Shown here: positions 33,304 through 40,464 of the stretch, one piece after another
How the letters are laid out: each line of letters starts with the position of its first letter
How positions within the stretch are numbered: position 1 is the stretch's first letter
Source of the DNA: CAYJBH01 sp964369445
Lineage (GTDB): Bacteria; Bacillota; Clostridia; Oscillospirales; Ruminococcaceae
Assembly (NCBI GenBank): GCA_964369445.1
Contig: CAYJFU010000007.1
Location: 1 to 47,914, forward strand
Direction of reading: 5' to 3'
DNA length: 47,914 bases
The notes under the pieces: model-generated
Told to the model about the DNA's origin: nothing
The model's input: the letters and a program-made list of their open reading frames with translations, nothing else
Databases searched by the model: none
Translations under genes and position numbers: made by a program

Positions 33304-34647
33304 ATGAAAAAGTTACTGGCAAGTATGTTGGCGCTGTCAATGCTATTAATCATGGCTACAGGCTGTTCAACAGGCGATAGCACACAACCTGCAACGGATG
33401 ACACACAGACGCAACCGGAAGCTGCCGATGCCCAACCCGATGCAACCGGCGAAGAGGTAACACTTGTAATTGAGAGCTGGCGTGCCGATGATATCGCGGC
33501 ATGGGAAGATACAATAATACCGGCTTTTGAAGCGGCAAACCCCGGCATAAACGTAGAGTTTAACGGCGTAATCAACACAGAGTACGGCACAACGCTTCAG
33601 ACAAAGTTTTCCAGCAGCAGTGCCGGCGACTTGATAATGGTAGAGCCTTATGACTTTAGAGCTAACCTTTACACCGACGGCAACATTGCAAAGCTGAATG
33701 ATGTCTCGGGTGTAAATACCGATAACTTTGAACAGTTTGCACTGGACGCATGGTCCACTGATGACGGAGACATATTCGGTGTGCCCCTTGCTTCGGCACT
33801 TCACGGCTACATATACAATAAAACCATATTTGACGAGCTTGGACTCAGCGTACCTACAACCAATGAAGAGTTTTTTGCGGTACTGGAAACAATTAAAAAC
33901 GAAAGTGAATATGTACCGATAGCTATGGGCACCGGTGATGAGTTTGTCAATGGTGTTATGGCGATGAACAACATTATGCCGGCCTTTATCAACGGCGAAG
34001 AGGGTCGCTTGGGTCTTATCAGCGGCGAGGCAAAGTTTACCGACCCCGAATTTGTAGAGGCGTTTCAGTTTGTAAATGACTGGGTACCTTACATGCCCGA
34101 TGGCTTTGAGGCTATCACCTATGCTGACTTGCAAAACCTGTTCATTATGGGTCAAGCAGCTATATATCCGGCAGGCTCTTGGGAAATTCCGATCTTTGCA
34201 GCGCAAATCGGTGATACATTTGAGTATGGTGCGTTCGCACCCACAGTAAGAGCAGAGGGCGACAAAGGTTACATCAATAACCACCCCGACATGGGCATGG
34301 CACTCAACGCAAATGCGGCACACCCCGATGAGGCGAAAAAGTTCCTTGAGTGGATGACAACCGCAGAGTTTGCAGAAGTTTGGAACACAGCAATGCCGGG
34401 TTTCTACAGCCTGCTTACACACGAAGTTACCATTGAAAACGAGCTGGCAAACGAATTCTTAAGTTTTACAACGACACACGGCTCCAGCCCACGCGTTGCA
34501 TACCAGATTATCTCTCGAGGTACACCTAACACCGATGCCGAAATTAATAGGCTGACAGGGCTTATGTTAACCGGAAGTATGACACCTGAAGAGGTTACAG
34601 CAGAATTGCAGGCAGGACTTGACAGCTGGTACACCCCCGCTGCATAA
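33304..34647 (+). CDS. ABC transporter sugar-binding lipoprotein (third importer)
   Basis: A 447-residue family-1 extracellular binding protein. The signal peptide MKKLLASMLALSMLLIMATG ends at lipobox Cys 21, followed by an Asp/Thr/Gln-rich linker. The mature part opens with VTLVIESWRADDIAAWEDTI and includes MGQAAIYPAGSWEI, typical of the family. Start after AAGGGGGAAAA. It heads an operon with two permeases, an FCD-type GntR regulator, isomerases, an MBL hydrolase, GH38, a dehydrogenase and UPF0261, so the ligand may be an unusual sugar, sugar acid or glycoside. A hairpin follows, as for the other two binding-protein genes. Confidence 0.92.
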   Translation: MKKLLASMLALSMLLIMATGCSTGDSTQPATDDTQTQPEAADAQPDATGEEVTLVIESWRADDIAAWEDTIIPAFEAANPGINVEFNGVINTEYGTTLQTKFSSSSAGDLIMVEPYDFRANLYTDGNIAKLNDVSGVNTDNFEQFALDAWSTDDGDIFGVPLASALHGYIYNKTIFDELGLSVPTTNEEFFAVLETIKNESEYVPIAMGTGDEFVNGVMAMNNIMPAFINGEEGRLGLISGEAKFTDPEFVEAFQFVNDWVPYMPDGFEAITYADLQNLFIMGQAAIYPAGSWEIPIFAAQIGDTFEYGAFAPTVRAEGDKGYINNHPDMGMALNANAAHPDEAKKFLEWMTTAEFAEVWNTAMPGFYSLLTHEVTIENELANEFLSFTTTHGSSPRVAYQIISRGTPNTDAEINRLTGLMLTGSMTPEEVTAELQAGLDSWYTPAA

Positions 34648-34735
34648 AGAAGGTTCTGAATATAAAGCGCTTATGTGAAATTATCCTTACAAAGACAGCT
34701 TAACACGAGTGTAGATATTAGTTTTCATTAGCTTA

Positions 34736-34776
34736 TCCGTACATTCTCCCCGCTTGCATAGGGGAGGATGTACGGA
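34736..34776 (+). repeat. C-rich-arm hairpin after the third binding-protein gene
   Basis: A 16-bp stem (34736-34751 with 34761-34776) with one T-G wobble and a 9-base loop. No T-run follows. The right boundary region (ACTTAAACAATG, up to 34815) resembles the MITE ends seen at 38445. Confidence 0.7.
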
Positions 34777-34831
34777 GACACTTTAAATGTGGATGGTTTC
34801 ACCAACTTAAACAATGTATCGGAGGCAAGTT

Positions 34832-35752
34832 GTGAAAAGGACAAGTAAAAAGAAATTCCCGTTACATATACTGCTTTTTTTGTTGCCGGCCCTATTGGTT
34901 TACACTGTGTTTAGTATCTACCCACTGTTTTCTTCCCTGCTTTTAAGTTTTTTTGAGGTTGAGCAAGGGGTGAGATCATTCACCGGACTTGATAACTACA
35001 TAGCGTTACTGACTCTACCTGAATGGACGGAGCAACTGTCAAGAGCACTCATCAATAGTTTTGTTTACTTTTTAGTTAATATGTTTGTGCAAAACCCCAT
35101 TGCCCTTTTGCTTGCGACGTTGCTTGCAACAAAAACTAAAGCCTCTTCTTTGTACCGAACATTGTTTTATATGCCGGTAACACTGTCCTTGATTGCTGTG
35201 GCATTTGTCTGGCAGATGCTATTAAACCCAACATGGGGCATCGTTGAGGGCATTTTAGATACTGTGGGTCTTGGCAGTCTGTTTGCACCGTATCTGGGAC
35301 AAGAGTCAACAGCGCTCATTACTCTTGCCCTCATATCGTCCTGGCAGAATATCGGCGTTCCGATATTGCTGTACTACGCATCGCTTATAGCTATACCCGG
35401 TGATGTTTTGGAGGCGGCTATGGTGGATGGGGCGTCAACTGTAAGGGTGTTTTTCTCGATAAAAATCCCTCTTATTGCGCCGATGATTGCAACAATTTCG
35501 TTGATGACCTATATATTCAATTTCAATGCGTTTGACATGATTTTTGCAATTAAAGGACCGCTTGCAGGGCCAAACTTTTCGACCGATACAATGATGTCGT
35601 TCTTTTTCAGAACATTCTATGGTCACGAGTTTAATACACCGAATCCGGCGATGGGTACGACCATTGCGGCTACAATTTTCATAATTATGCTTTTGGGTGT
35701 TTTGATTTATACTTTAATTAAACAGCGTATCCAAAAGAAGATTGACGGGTGA
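34832..35752 (+). CDS. Carbohydrate ABC transporter permease, MalF type
   Basis: A 306-residue permease from the GTG at 34832, which lies six bases after GGAGG; the upstream in-frame ATG at 34814 precedes that site and is less likely. LHILLFLLPALLVYTVFSIY is the first membrane segment, YPLFSSLLLSFFEVEQGV the usual following motif, and LEAAMVDGASTVRVFFSIKI the EAA loop. It ends in TGA, which confirms TGA as a true stop in this organism. The next permease starts four bases later. Confidence 0.92.
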   Translation: MKRTSKKKFPLHILLFLLPALLVYTVFSIYPLFSSLLLSFFEVEQGVRSFTGLDNYIALLTLPEWTEQLSRALINSFVYFLVNMFVQNPIALLLATLLATKTKASSLYRTLFYMPVTLSLIAVAFVWQMLLNPTWGIVEGILDTVGLGSLFAPYLGQESTALITLALISSWQNIGVPILLYYASLIAIPGDVLEAAMVDGASTVRVFFSIKIPLIAPMIATISLMTYIFNFNAFDMIFAIKGPLAGPNFSTDTMMSFFFRTFYGHEFNTPNPAMGTTIAATIFIIMLLGVLIYTLIKQRIQKKIDG

Positions 35753-35756
35753 TTTT

Positions 35757-36602
35757 ATGTTAAACAATTACAAAAAAGTGAACATTTTTTCCTCGCTTAC
35801 AAAACATGCCGTACTTATCTTGTACTCTGCCATATGTCTTTTTCCCATATTGGTAATATTGCTCAACTCCTTTAAATCAAGGGCGGCGATATTTTCAAAT
35901 CCATACATGATACCGACAGCAGATACGTTCAGCACCATAGGTTACGAGACGGTATTCAAAAGGGCTGACTTTCTTACATATTACGCTAACAGTATTATAA
36001 TAGTCGGTATCAGCATGTTTGCCATATTGTTTTTCGGCTCGCTTGTAGCATTTTGCGTATCGGAGTACAGCTTTAAACTCAGAGCGGTGGTGTCGGTATA
36101 CTTTACACTTGGCATCATTGTTCCCATAAGGCTCGGCACGGTAAGTATCCTTGAAATAATTTTGGGTCTAAACCTGCAAAACACACATTTGGGATTAATA
36201 CTTATCTACATCGCCAGCGGGTTACCGCTTGCTGTGCTTATATTAACGCAGTTTATGGAGCAGGTTCCAAAAGCTATTAAAGAGGCCGCTAGAATAGAGG
36301 GTGCAAATGAGTTTAAAATTTACCTGATGACACTGCCAATGGTTAAAACCGCGGTGGCGACGGTGGGGGCATTTTCCATAATACCTATCTGGAATGATGT
36401 CTGGTTTCCGCTTGTAATGGCCTCGGATGAGTCGGTTTTAACCGTCACGATGGGTGCACAGGCGTTCCTCGGTCAGTTCGCCAGCGATTGGAATGCATTA
36501 CTCAGTGCGCTGTCCATGTCTATAATACCTATAATCCTGTTTTACCTTGTCTGCTCAAAAAATATTCTAAAAGGTGTTGTAGACGGAGCGGTAAAGTATT
36601 AA
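35757..36602 (+). CDS. Carbohydrate ABC transporter permease, MalG type
   Basis: A 281-residue permease from the ATG at 35757, preceded by GGGTGA. The frame is open from a TTG at 35742 inside the upstream gene. Membrane segments begin with HAVLILYSAICLFPILVILL, followed by NSFKSRAAIF; the EAA loop is KEAARIEGANEFKIYLMTLP and the tail ILKGVVDGAVKY is typical. It completes the third importer, again without an ATPase gene. Confidence 0.92.
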   Translation: MLNNYKKVNIFSSLTKHAVLILYSAICLFPILVILLNSFKSRAAIFSNPYMIPTADTFSTIGYETVFKRADFLTYYANSIIIVGISMFAILFFGSLVAFCVSEYSFKLRAVVSVYFTLGIIVPIRLGTVSILEIILGLNLQNTHLGLILIYIASGLPLAVLILTQFMEQVPKAIKEAARIEGANEFKIYLMTLPMVKTAVATVGAFSIIPIWNDVWFPLVMASDESVLTVTMGAQAFLGQFASDWNALLSALSMSIIPIILFYLVCSKNILKGVVDGAVKY

Positions 36603-36610
36603 AATAGAAG

Positions 36611-36634
36611 TAGTCAATTGACTATGTACAATTT
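36611..36634. promoter_or_regulatory. Palindrome plus GTACAATTT box upstream of the GntR gene
   Basis: TAGTCAATTGACTA (36611-36624) is a perfect 14-bp palindrome, followed at once by TGTACAATTT. It fills the short spacer between permease and regulator genes and may be an autoregulatory operator. Confidence 0.5.
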
Positions 36635-36654
36635 ACCGATTAAAGGATGATGAA

Positions 36655-37311
36655 ATGAAGGTTAAAAATACCACAGGCGCACAAAAGGCTTATGCCGACA
36701 TAAAAAAGCAGATAGTGTACGGCGATTTAATGCCCAACCAACTTTTGGACATAAGAGCACTGACCGAACAACTGGGTCTTGGCAGTATAACACCAGTGCG
36801 CGAGGCGCTGATAAAGCTCGAGATCGAAAAGCTTGTGACCATAATCCCACGCAAGGGAATTTTTGTAACTGACATATCCATCGAAGACGTTATAAACAAC
36901 TTTCAGGTGAGGGAGTTGCTTGAGCCGGCGGCGGTAAAACAGGCGTCACAATATCTTTCGGAGGATTTTTGTGACATATGGCAGGAAAAGTTTGAACACT
37001 TTAATGTCGGCAAATCACAATACGAATTTGAAGAATACCTGGAACTTGATGCAAATTTTCACCTGGAGCTTATAGAGCCACTCGGCAATCCGCAACTTCT
37101 CGGTATTGTGCGCAACCTTTACGAGCAGAACATTCGTTACCGTTTGATTATCATCAAAAACCGTAGCATGAACTGCATGTTGAGTGAGCACGGCAAAATA
37201 ATAAGCTGCATAAGAACAAAAGACTTTGATGCGGTGCAGACAACACTGGAAGCACACATTCGCAACTCTAAAAACGATCTGTTGAGCAAAAAATTTAATT
37301 TAGCGGAGTAA
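36655..37311 (+). CDS. GntR-family regulator with FCD domain
   Basis: A 218-residue regulator. The N-terminal winged helix (AYADIKKQIVYGDLMPNQLL, ALTEQLGLGSITPVREALIK, KGIFVTD) is followed by an all-helical FCD domain (RELLEPAAVKQASQYL, LDANFHLELIEPLGNPQLL, HGKIISCIRTKDFDAVQTTL). The Asp and His residues of DANFH and the later His are the usual metal ligands of FCD proteins. Such regulators sense small organic or sugar acids (gluconate, galactonate, uronates), which hints that the downstream pathway has a sugar-acid intermediate. It lies between importer and enzyme genes. Confidence 0.92.
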   Translation: MKVKNTTGAQKAYADIKKQIVYGDLMPNQLLDIRALTEQLGLGSITPVREALIKLEIEKLVTIIPRKGIFVTDISIEDVINNFQVRELLEPAAVKQASQYLSEDFCDIWQEKFEHFNVGKSQYEFEEYLELDANFHLELIEPLGNPQLLGIVRNLYEQNIRYRLIIIKNRSMNCMLSEHGKIISCIRTKDFDAVQTTLEAHIRNSKNDLLSKKFNLAE

Positions 37312-37394
37312 TCGTTAATAGGTGTCGGAACACTTCTGTGTCAACTGTGTATATACCACGTCGAAATATCTAAAAAATCGAAAGGACTAATAAC

Positions 37395-38198
37395 ATGAAA
37401 TTAGCAATTAATGAGGCAACGACAATGTCGCACGACCTCAAAACCGACATTATTGCATACGGCAAGGCGGGTTTTGAGGGTGTTGAGCTGTGGTGGGATA
37501 AGGTTAAAGCCTATCTCGAGAGCAATACAACACAAGATTTATCCGACCTGCTGGAGCAAAACAACATAAAACCTATCGCGCTTTGCCCATTTCTTATGTC
37601 GCCGTTTAGAACGACACAGGACTGCCGCGATGAGTTCACAAAGGCAGTTGAGGTGGCAACGGCTATCGACTGTGACACGATAATCGTATGCCCTGACTTT
37701 CAACCGTTGACAAAAACACGCAGTGAAGCATTTGCTATGCACCGCGATGAGCTGCGATGGTACGCGGATGCCGCAAAGGCAAAAAAGCTGAAACTTGCGG
37801 TGGAGGCAATAGGTCTGCACACGCTTGTCGGCGGCTCAGACGATGCACTGGAGCTTATCGGCATGTTGAGCGATTCATCAAATGTCGGTCTTGTCGTGGA
37901 TACATTCCACTACTCAAAATCTGACATCACAATGGAGGAGATACTGCGCATACCGCAGGAAAAACTTTACCTCGTACACGTCAATGATAGTCCGGACGGC
38001 ATGAGAAATGAGGTTGTTGACGCAGACAGAGTGCTTCCATATGACGGAGTTTTGAAACTTGACGACTTTATGAAAACGTTCAAGCAGTTGAATTATGACG
38101 GCTACCTGTCCTGTGAAATCTTTAACCCCGACTATCAGAATAAAGATGCACAGTTGACGGCAAACGAGGCTTATACCGCAACTAAAAAACTACTTTAG
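37395..38198 (+). CDS. TIM-barrel sugar-phosphate isomerase/epimerase family protein (first)
   Basis: A 267-residue protein of the xylose-isomerase-like/AP-endonuclease-2 barrel family. The four metal ligands can be placed: Glu in LAVEAIGLH, Asp in VVDTFHYSK, His in LVHVNDSPD and Glu in LSCEIFNPD. Relatives include inosose dehydratase and isomerases, hydroxypyruvate isomerase and tagatose or psicose epimerases. The N-terminus lacks a signal peptide and the start follows AAAGGACTAATAAC. Context (importer, acid-sensing regulator, dehydrogenase) suggests action on a keto-sugar or keto-acid. The exact substrate cannot be read from sequence. Confidence 0.85.
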   Translation: MKLAINEATTMSHDLKTDIIAYGKAGFEGVELWWDKVKAYLESNTTQDLSDLLEQNNIKPIALCPFLMSPFRTTQDCRDEFTKAVEVATAIDCDTIIVCPDFQPLTKTRSEAFAMHRDELRWYADAAKAKKLKLAVEAIGLHTLVGGSDDALELIGMLSDSSNVGLVVDTFHYSKSDITMEEILRIPQEKLYLVHVNDSPDGMRNEVVDADRVLPYDGVLKLDDFMKTFKQLNYDGYLSCEIFNPDYQNKDAQLTANEAYTATKKLL

Positions 38199-38236
38199 GA
38201 TGTCGACAGGGGTGTACACAGGTAAAAGTGTAACAA

Positions 38237-38250
38237 AAATTGTACAATTT
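38237..38250. promoter_or_regulatory. Perfect palindrome containing the GTACAATTT box
   Basis: AAATTGTACAATTT is a perfect 14-bp palindrome. The same GTACAATTT half occurs at 10902, 33275 and 36626. It lies in the spacer after the first isomerase gene. Confidence 0.5.
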
Positions 38251-38323
38251 GCCTTTAGATAGTATCGACACTATTTAGTGCGACAGAGTTTTACTTTCTT
38301 TAAATAAAGCTACAGGCTTTATC

Positions 38324-38469
38324 ATACAAAAGGCATTGTTGATTTAAAATGGAAAAATATATGCCACCCCCCTCATTCCTCTCCGCCTGCGGTGGGGAGG
38401 AGTGAGGGGACAGAAAAACAGTTTCGTTTTCGGGTTTATAGTTGTTTAACTTAACAATGCCATACAAAA
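38324..38469. mobile_element. MITE-like element with 17-bp terminal inverted repeats and 8-bp target duplication
   Basis: GGCATTGTTGATTTAAA (38332-38348) and the complement of TTTAACTTAACAATGCC (38445-38461) match at 15 of 17 positions. Directly outside both ends stands ATACAAAA (38324-38331 and 38462-38469), an exact 8-bp target duplication. The interior contains a long C-rich-arm hairpin (about 38369-38409, CCCCTCATTCC...GGAGTGAGGGG with G-U-type wobbles). No ORF is present, so it needs a transposase in trans. Confidence 0.8.
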
Positions 38470-38484
38470 AATGGAGGTTATATT

Positions 38485-39417
38485 ATGTTTTTAGGCGCAT
38501 CATCATGGGTTTTCAGTTGGGCACCGCCCTACCACGACGCAATTAAGAGTATTGCAAGACTTGGGTTTAAGGGTGTTGAGTTGACCATCTGGAACAACGA
38601 CTTTATGAAAAACTACTACACCAAAGAGACAAATAAGGAACTGAAACAGCTTATCGCTGACAGCGGTCTGACCCTTACCAACGTGTTTTGTCTGCCGTCC
38701 AACCAGGCAAGTCCCGACAAGGCTTTGAGATTGCAGGGGGTTGAGGAACTCAAAGGTGCCATTGAAGTTGCACAGCAACTCGGTGTAAAGCAGATTACAA
38801 CCTGCGCTTCCTGTCCATTTGAAATTGATTTTCCGTTTGAGCAGACAAGACCTATCAGCCAGACATGGACGGTGGATTTGCCGAAGAATCTTGACTGGGC
38901 ACAAAACTACCTCGACTTTGTCGATACAATGAACAGATACGGCGAAGTTTTAGAGCAGGAGGATATGCGCCTTGCTCTAGAGCCGCACCCGCACAGATAC
39001 ATGAAAAATGCCGACTCAATGTTAAAACTTGCCGCTGATTTGAACACCGACAGAATAGGCATGAACTTTGACCCGAGCCACCTGTTCCCAATGGGAGAAA
39101 TTCCGCAGGTAGTTGTCCACCGTGTCAAGGAAAAGATCTTCCACACACATTTCTCCGACAACGATGCGCAGACAAACGCACATTGGCGTCCAGGTAAGGG
39201 CAAAATTGACTGGAACGCAACGGTTCGTGCACTGGACGAAATCGGTTACAATGGCGTAATTTCCTTGGAGCTTGAAGATGTTCCGGGTGCGGCAGGTTAC
39301 CCCGGATTTAACAGAGACCCGAACTCTGTTGCAGACCTGCTTGACAAAGAGTATACACTTGCAAAACTTTACATGGAGCAGGTTTGTGAGATGGAAGGCA
39401 TCAAGCTTGACAAATAA
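38485..39417 (+). CDS. TIM-barrel sugar-phosphate isomerase/epimerase family protein (second)
   Basis: A 310-residue xylose-isomerase-like barrel, distinct from the gene at 37395. The metal site is visible: Glu in LALEPHPHRY, Asp in MNFDPSHLF, His in IFHTHFSDND and Glu in ISLELEDVPG. SSWVFSWAPPYHDAIKSIAR opens the protein. NFDPSHLF and the following HTHFSDN are typical of the inosose-isomerase/D-tagatose-epimerase-like branch. Start after AATGGAGG, directly behind the MITE. The reaction is probably a keto-sugar epimerisation, isomerisation or dehydration. Confidence 0.85.
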   Translation: MFLGASSWVFSWAPPYHDAIKSIARLGFKGVELTIWNNDFMKNYYTKETNKELKQLIADSGLTLTNVFCLPSNQASPDKALRLQGVEELKGAIEVAQQLGVKQITTCASCPFEIDFPFEQTRPISQTWTVDLPKNLDWAQNYLDFVDTMNRYGEVLEQEDMRLALEPHPHRYMKNADSMLKLAADLNTDRIGMNFDPSHLFPMGEIPQVVVHRVKEKIFHTHFSDNDAQTNAHWRPGKGKIDWNATVRALDEIGYNGVISLELEDVPGAAGYPGFNRDPNSVADLLDKEYTLAKLYMEQVCEMEGIKLDK

Positions 39418-39532
39418 AGCATGTGTTTGATGTCAACAAAGCTAACATCACCGGTTACTTCCCCCCGCCGTCGGTGGGGGAAGTAACCAAAAAAACATTT
39501 ACCTGCTATAGTCGTTCAACTTGAAAAACGCC
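39418..39532. mobile_element. Decayed palindromic element with C-rich-arm hairpin
   Basis: A 13-bp perfect stem (39453-39465 with 39476-39488) plus inner pairs sits centrally. The right end, read as its complement (GGCGTTTTTCAAGTTGAACGAC), resembles the MITE end GGCATTGTTAAGTTAAAC. The left end is poor and only ACAA is shared by the flanks. The left edge touches the stop codon of the isomerase gene. Confidence 0.5.
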
Positions 39533-39581
39533 ACAAGACTGTCGAACAGAAATTTCGACTATTAAGGTGGAGGAGTGAGTA

Positions 39582-39659
39582 ATGCTTTGTGCATTGCGAT
39601 TAACGACAACGACGATAGGTGAAATTTCTGTTGGGAAGCTGTGTTGGTTTTCAAGGTGA
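39582..39659 (+). CDS. Possible 25-residue leader peptide
   Basis: ATG at 39582 follows GGTGGAGGAG, an excellent ribosome-binding site, and the frame runs 25 codons to TGA (MLCALRLTTTTIGEISVGKL and five more). Four consecutive Thr codons stand in the middle. A 12-bp perfect inverted repeat (39545-39556 and 39621-39632) brackets its first half, so translation could alter RNA folding ahead of the MBL gene at 39688. No homologue is known to me; chance occurrence is possible. Confidence 0.3.
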   Translation: MLCALRLTTTTIGEISVGKLCWFSR

Positions 39660-39687
39660 GTGACTATAATTAAAGATTTGGAGAAAT

Positions 39688-40446
39688 ATGGAATATACAA
39701 TAAGACAGTTTCAAACAGGGTGGCAGTTTTTAGATAAGGGTAACTATGCCACCTTTCGCGAGGGTTACGGCACAATAATCGACCACCCGGTTTTCGCTTT
39801 TTTGATTGAGGGCGGCGGCAAGAAGATTTTGGTCGACACGGGTATGAGCAATACCGAGCACTCGCAAAAATACCACCACGACGGCAGACAGGACGAGGGA
39901 CAATCCATTTTGGAGCACCTTGAAAGGATAAATATATCGCCGGACGACATAGATATGATTATATTCACCCACCTGCACTGGGATCACTGCTTTTACCTTG
40001 AACACTTTACAAAATGTGAGCTTGTCGCAAGCAGAACCGAGTACGAGTTTGCAAACAATCCCATACCGTTTTACTGGGCATCGTATGAATATCCCCCTGC
40101 CACCGGTTTGACACCGCCATTTGCCGGCAGAGAATTTACTCTTACCGACGGTGAGGTGGAAATACTGCCGGGCATAACGATATTCCCGACTCCGGGGCAC
40201 TCGCCCGGGCACATTGCGGTTTCTGTGGACACCGCAAAGGGTAAGCATGTAATGGTTGGGGACTTAATGTTTTTAATGGACAATATGCAGCCCTACAAAC
40301 CCACCGGCTGGCCTATAACACCTCCCGGCAGATTTTGCAACATCATTGAGGTGTGGCACAGCATCGAAGAGGTCATGAGGCGTGCTGACGTTGTACTTAT
40401 GACACACGACCCCTCTCAGATGGGAACCGACATTTATCCGGTATAG
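39688..40446 (+). CDS. MBL-fold metallohydrolase, N-acyl-homoserine-lactonase type
   Basis: A 252-residue metallo-beta-lactamase-fold hydrolase. THLHWDH (His 95, His 97, Asp 99, His 100) is the dinuclear metal motif; FPTPGHSPGH gives the third His, VGDLMFLMDNM the bridging Asp and MTHDP the last His. The order and length match the AttM/AiiA lactonase group. In a sugar catabolic operon next to a dehydrogenase, a sugar-lactone hydrolase is more likely than quorum quenching (inference). Start after TTGGAG. It precedes the GH38 gene by 18 bases and is co-transcribed. Confidence 0.85.
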   Translation: MEYTIRQFQTGWQFLDKGNYATFREGYGTIIDHPVFAFLIEGGGKKILVDTGMSNTEHSQKYHHDGRQDEGQSILEHLERINISPDDIDMIIFTHLHWDHCFYLEHFTKCELVASRTEYEFANNPIPFYWASYEYPPATGLTPPFAGREFTLTDGEVEILPGITIFPTPGHSPGHIAVSVDTAKGKHVMVGDLMFLMDNMQPYKPTGWPITPPGRFCNIIEVWHSIEEVMRRADVVLMTHDPSQMGTDIYPV

Positions 40447-40464
40447 CAAATTTTGAGGTGATGT

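Noticed and set aside
33367..34422. 351-codon minus-strand ORF opposite the third binding-protein gene
   Set aside because: It is an antisense shadow of a lipoprotein gene; Cys- and Arg-rich composition and no recognisable domain.
39688..40446. MBL enzyme as a quorum-quenching lactonase
   Set aside because: The fold and motifs match that group, but there are no quorum-sensing genes and the operon is for sugar use, so a sugar lactone or other ester is a better guess.
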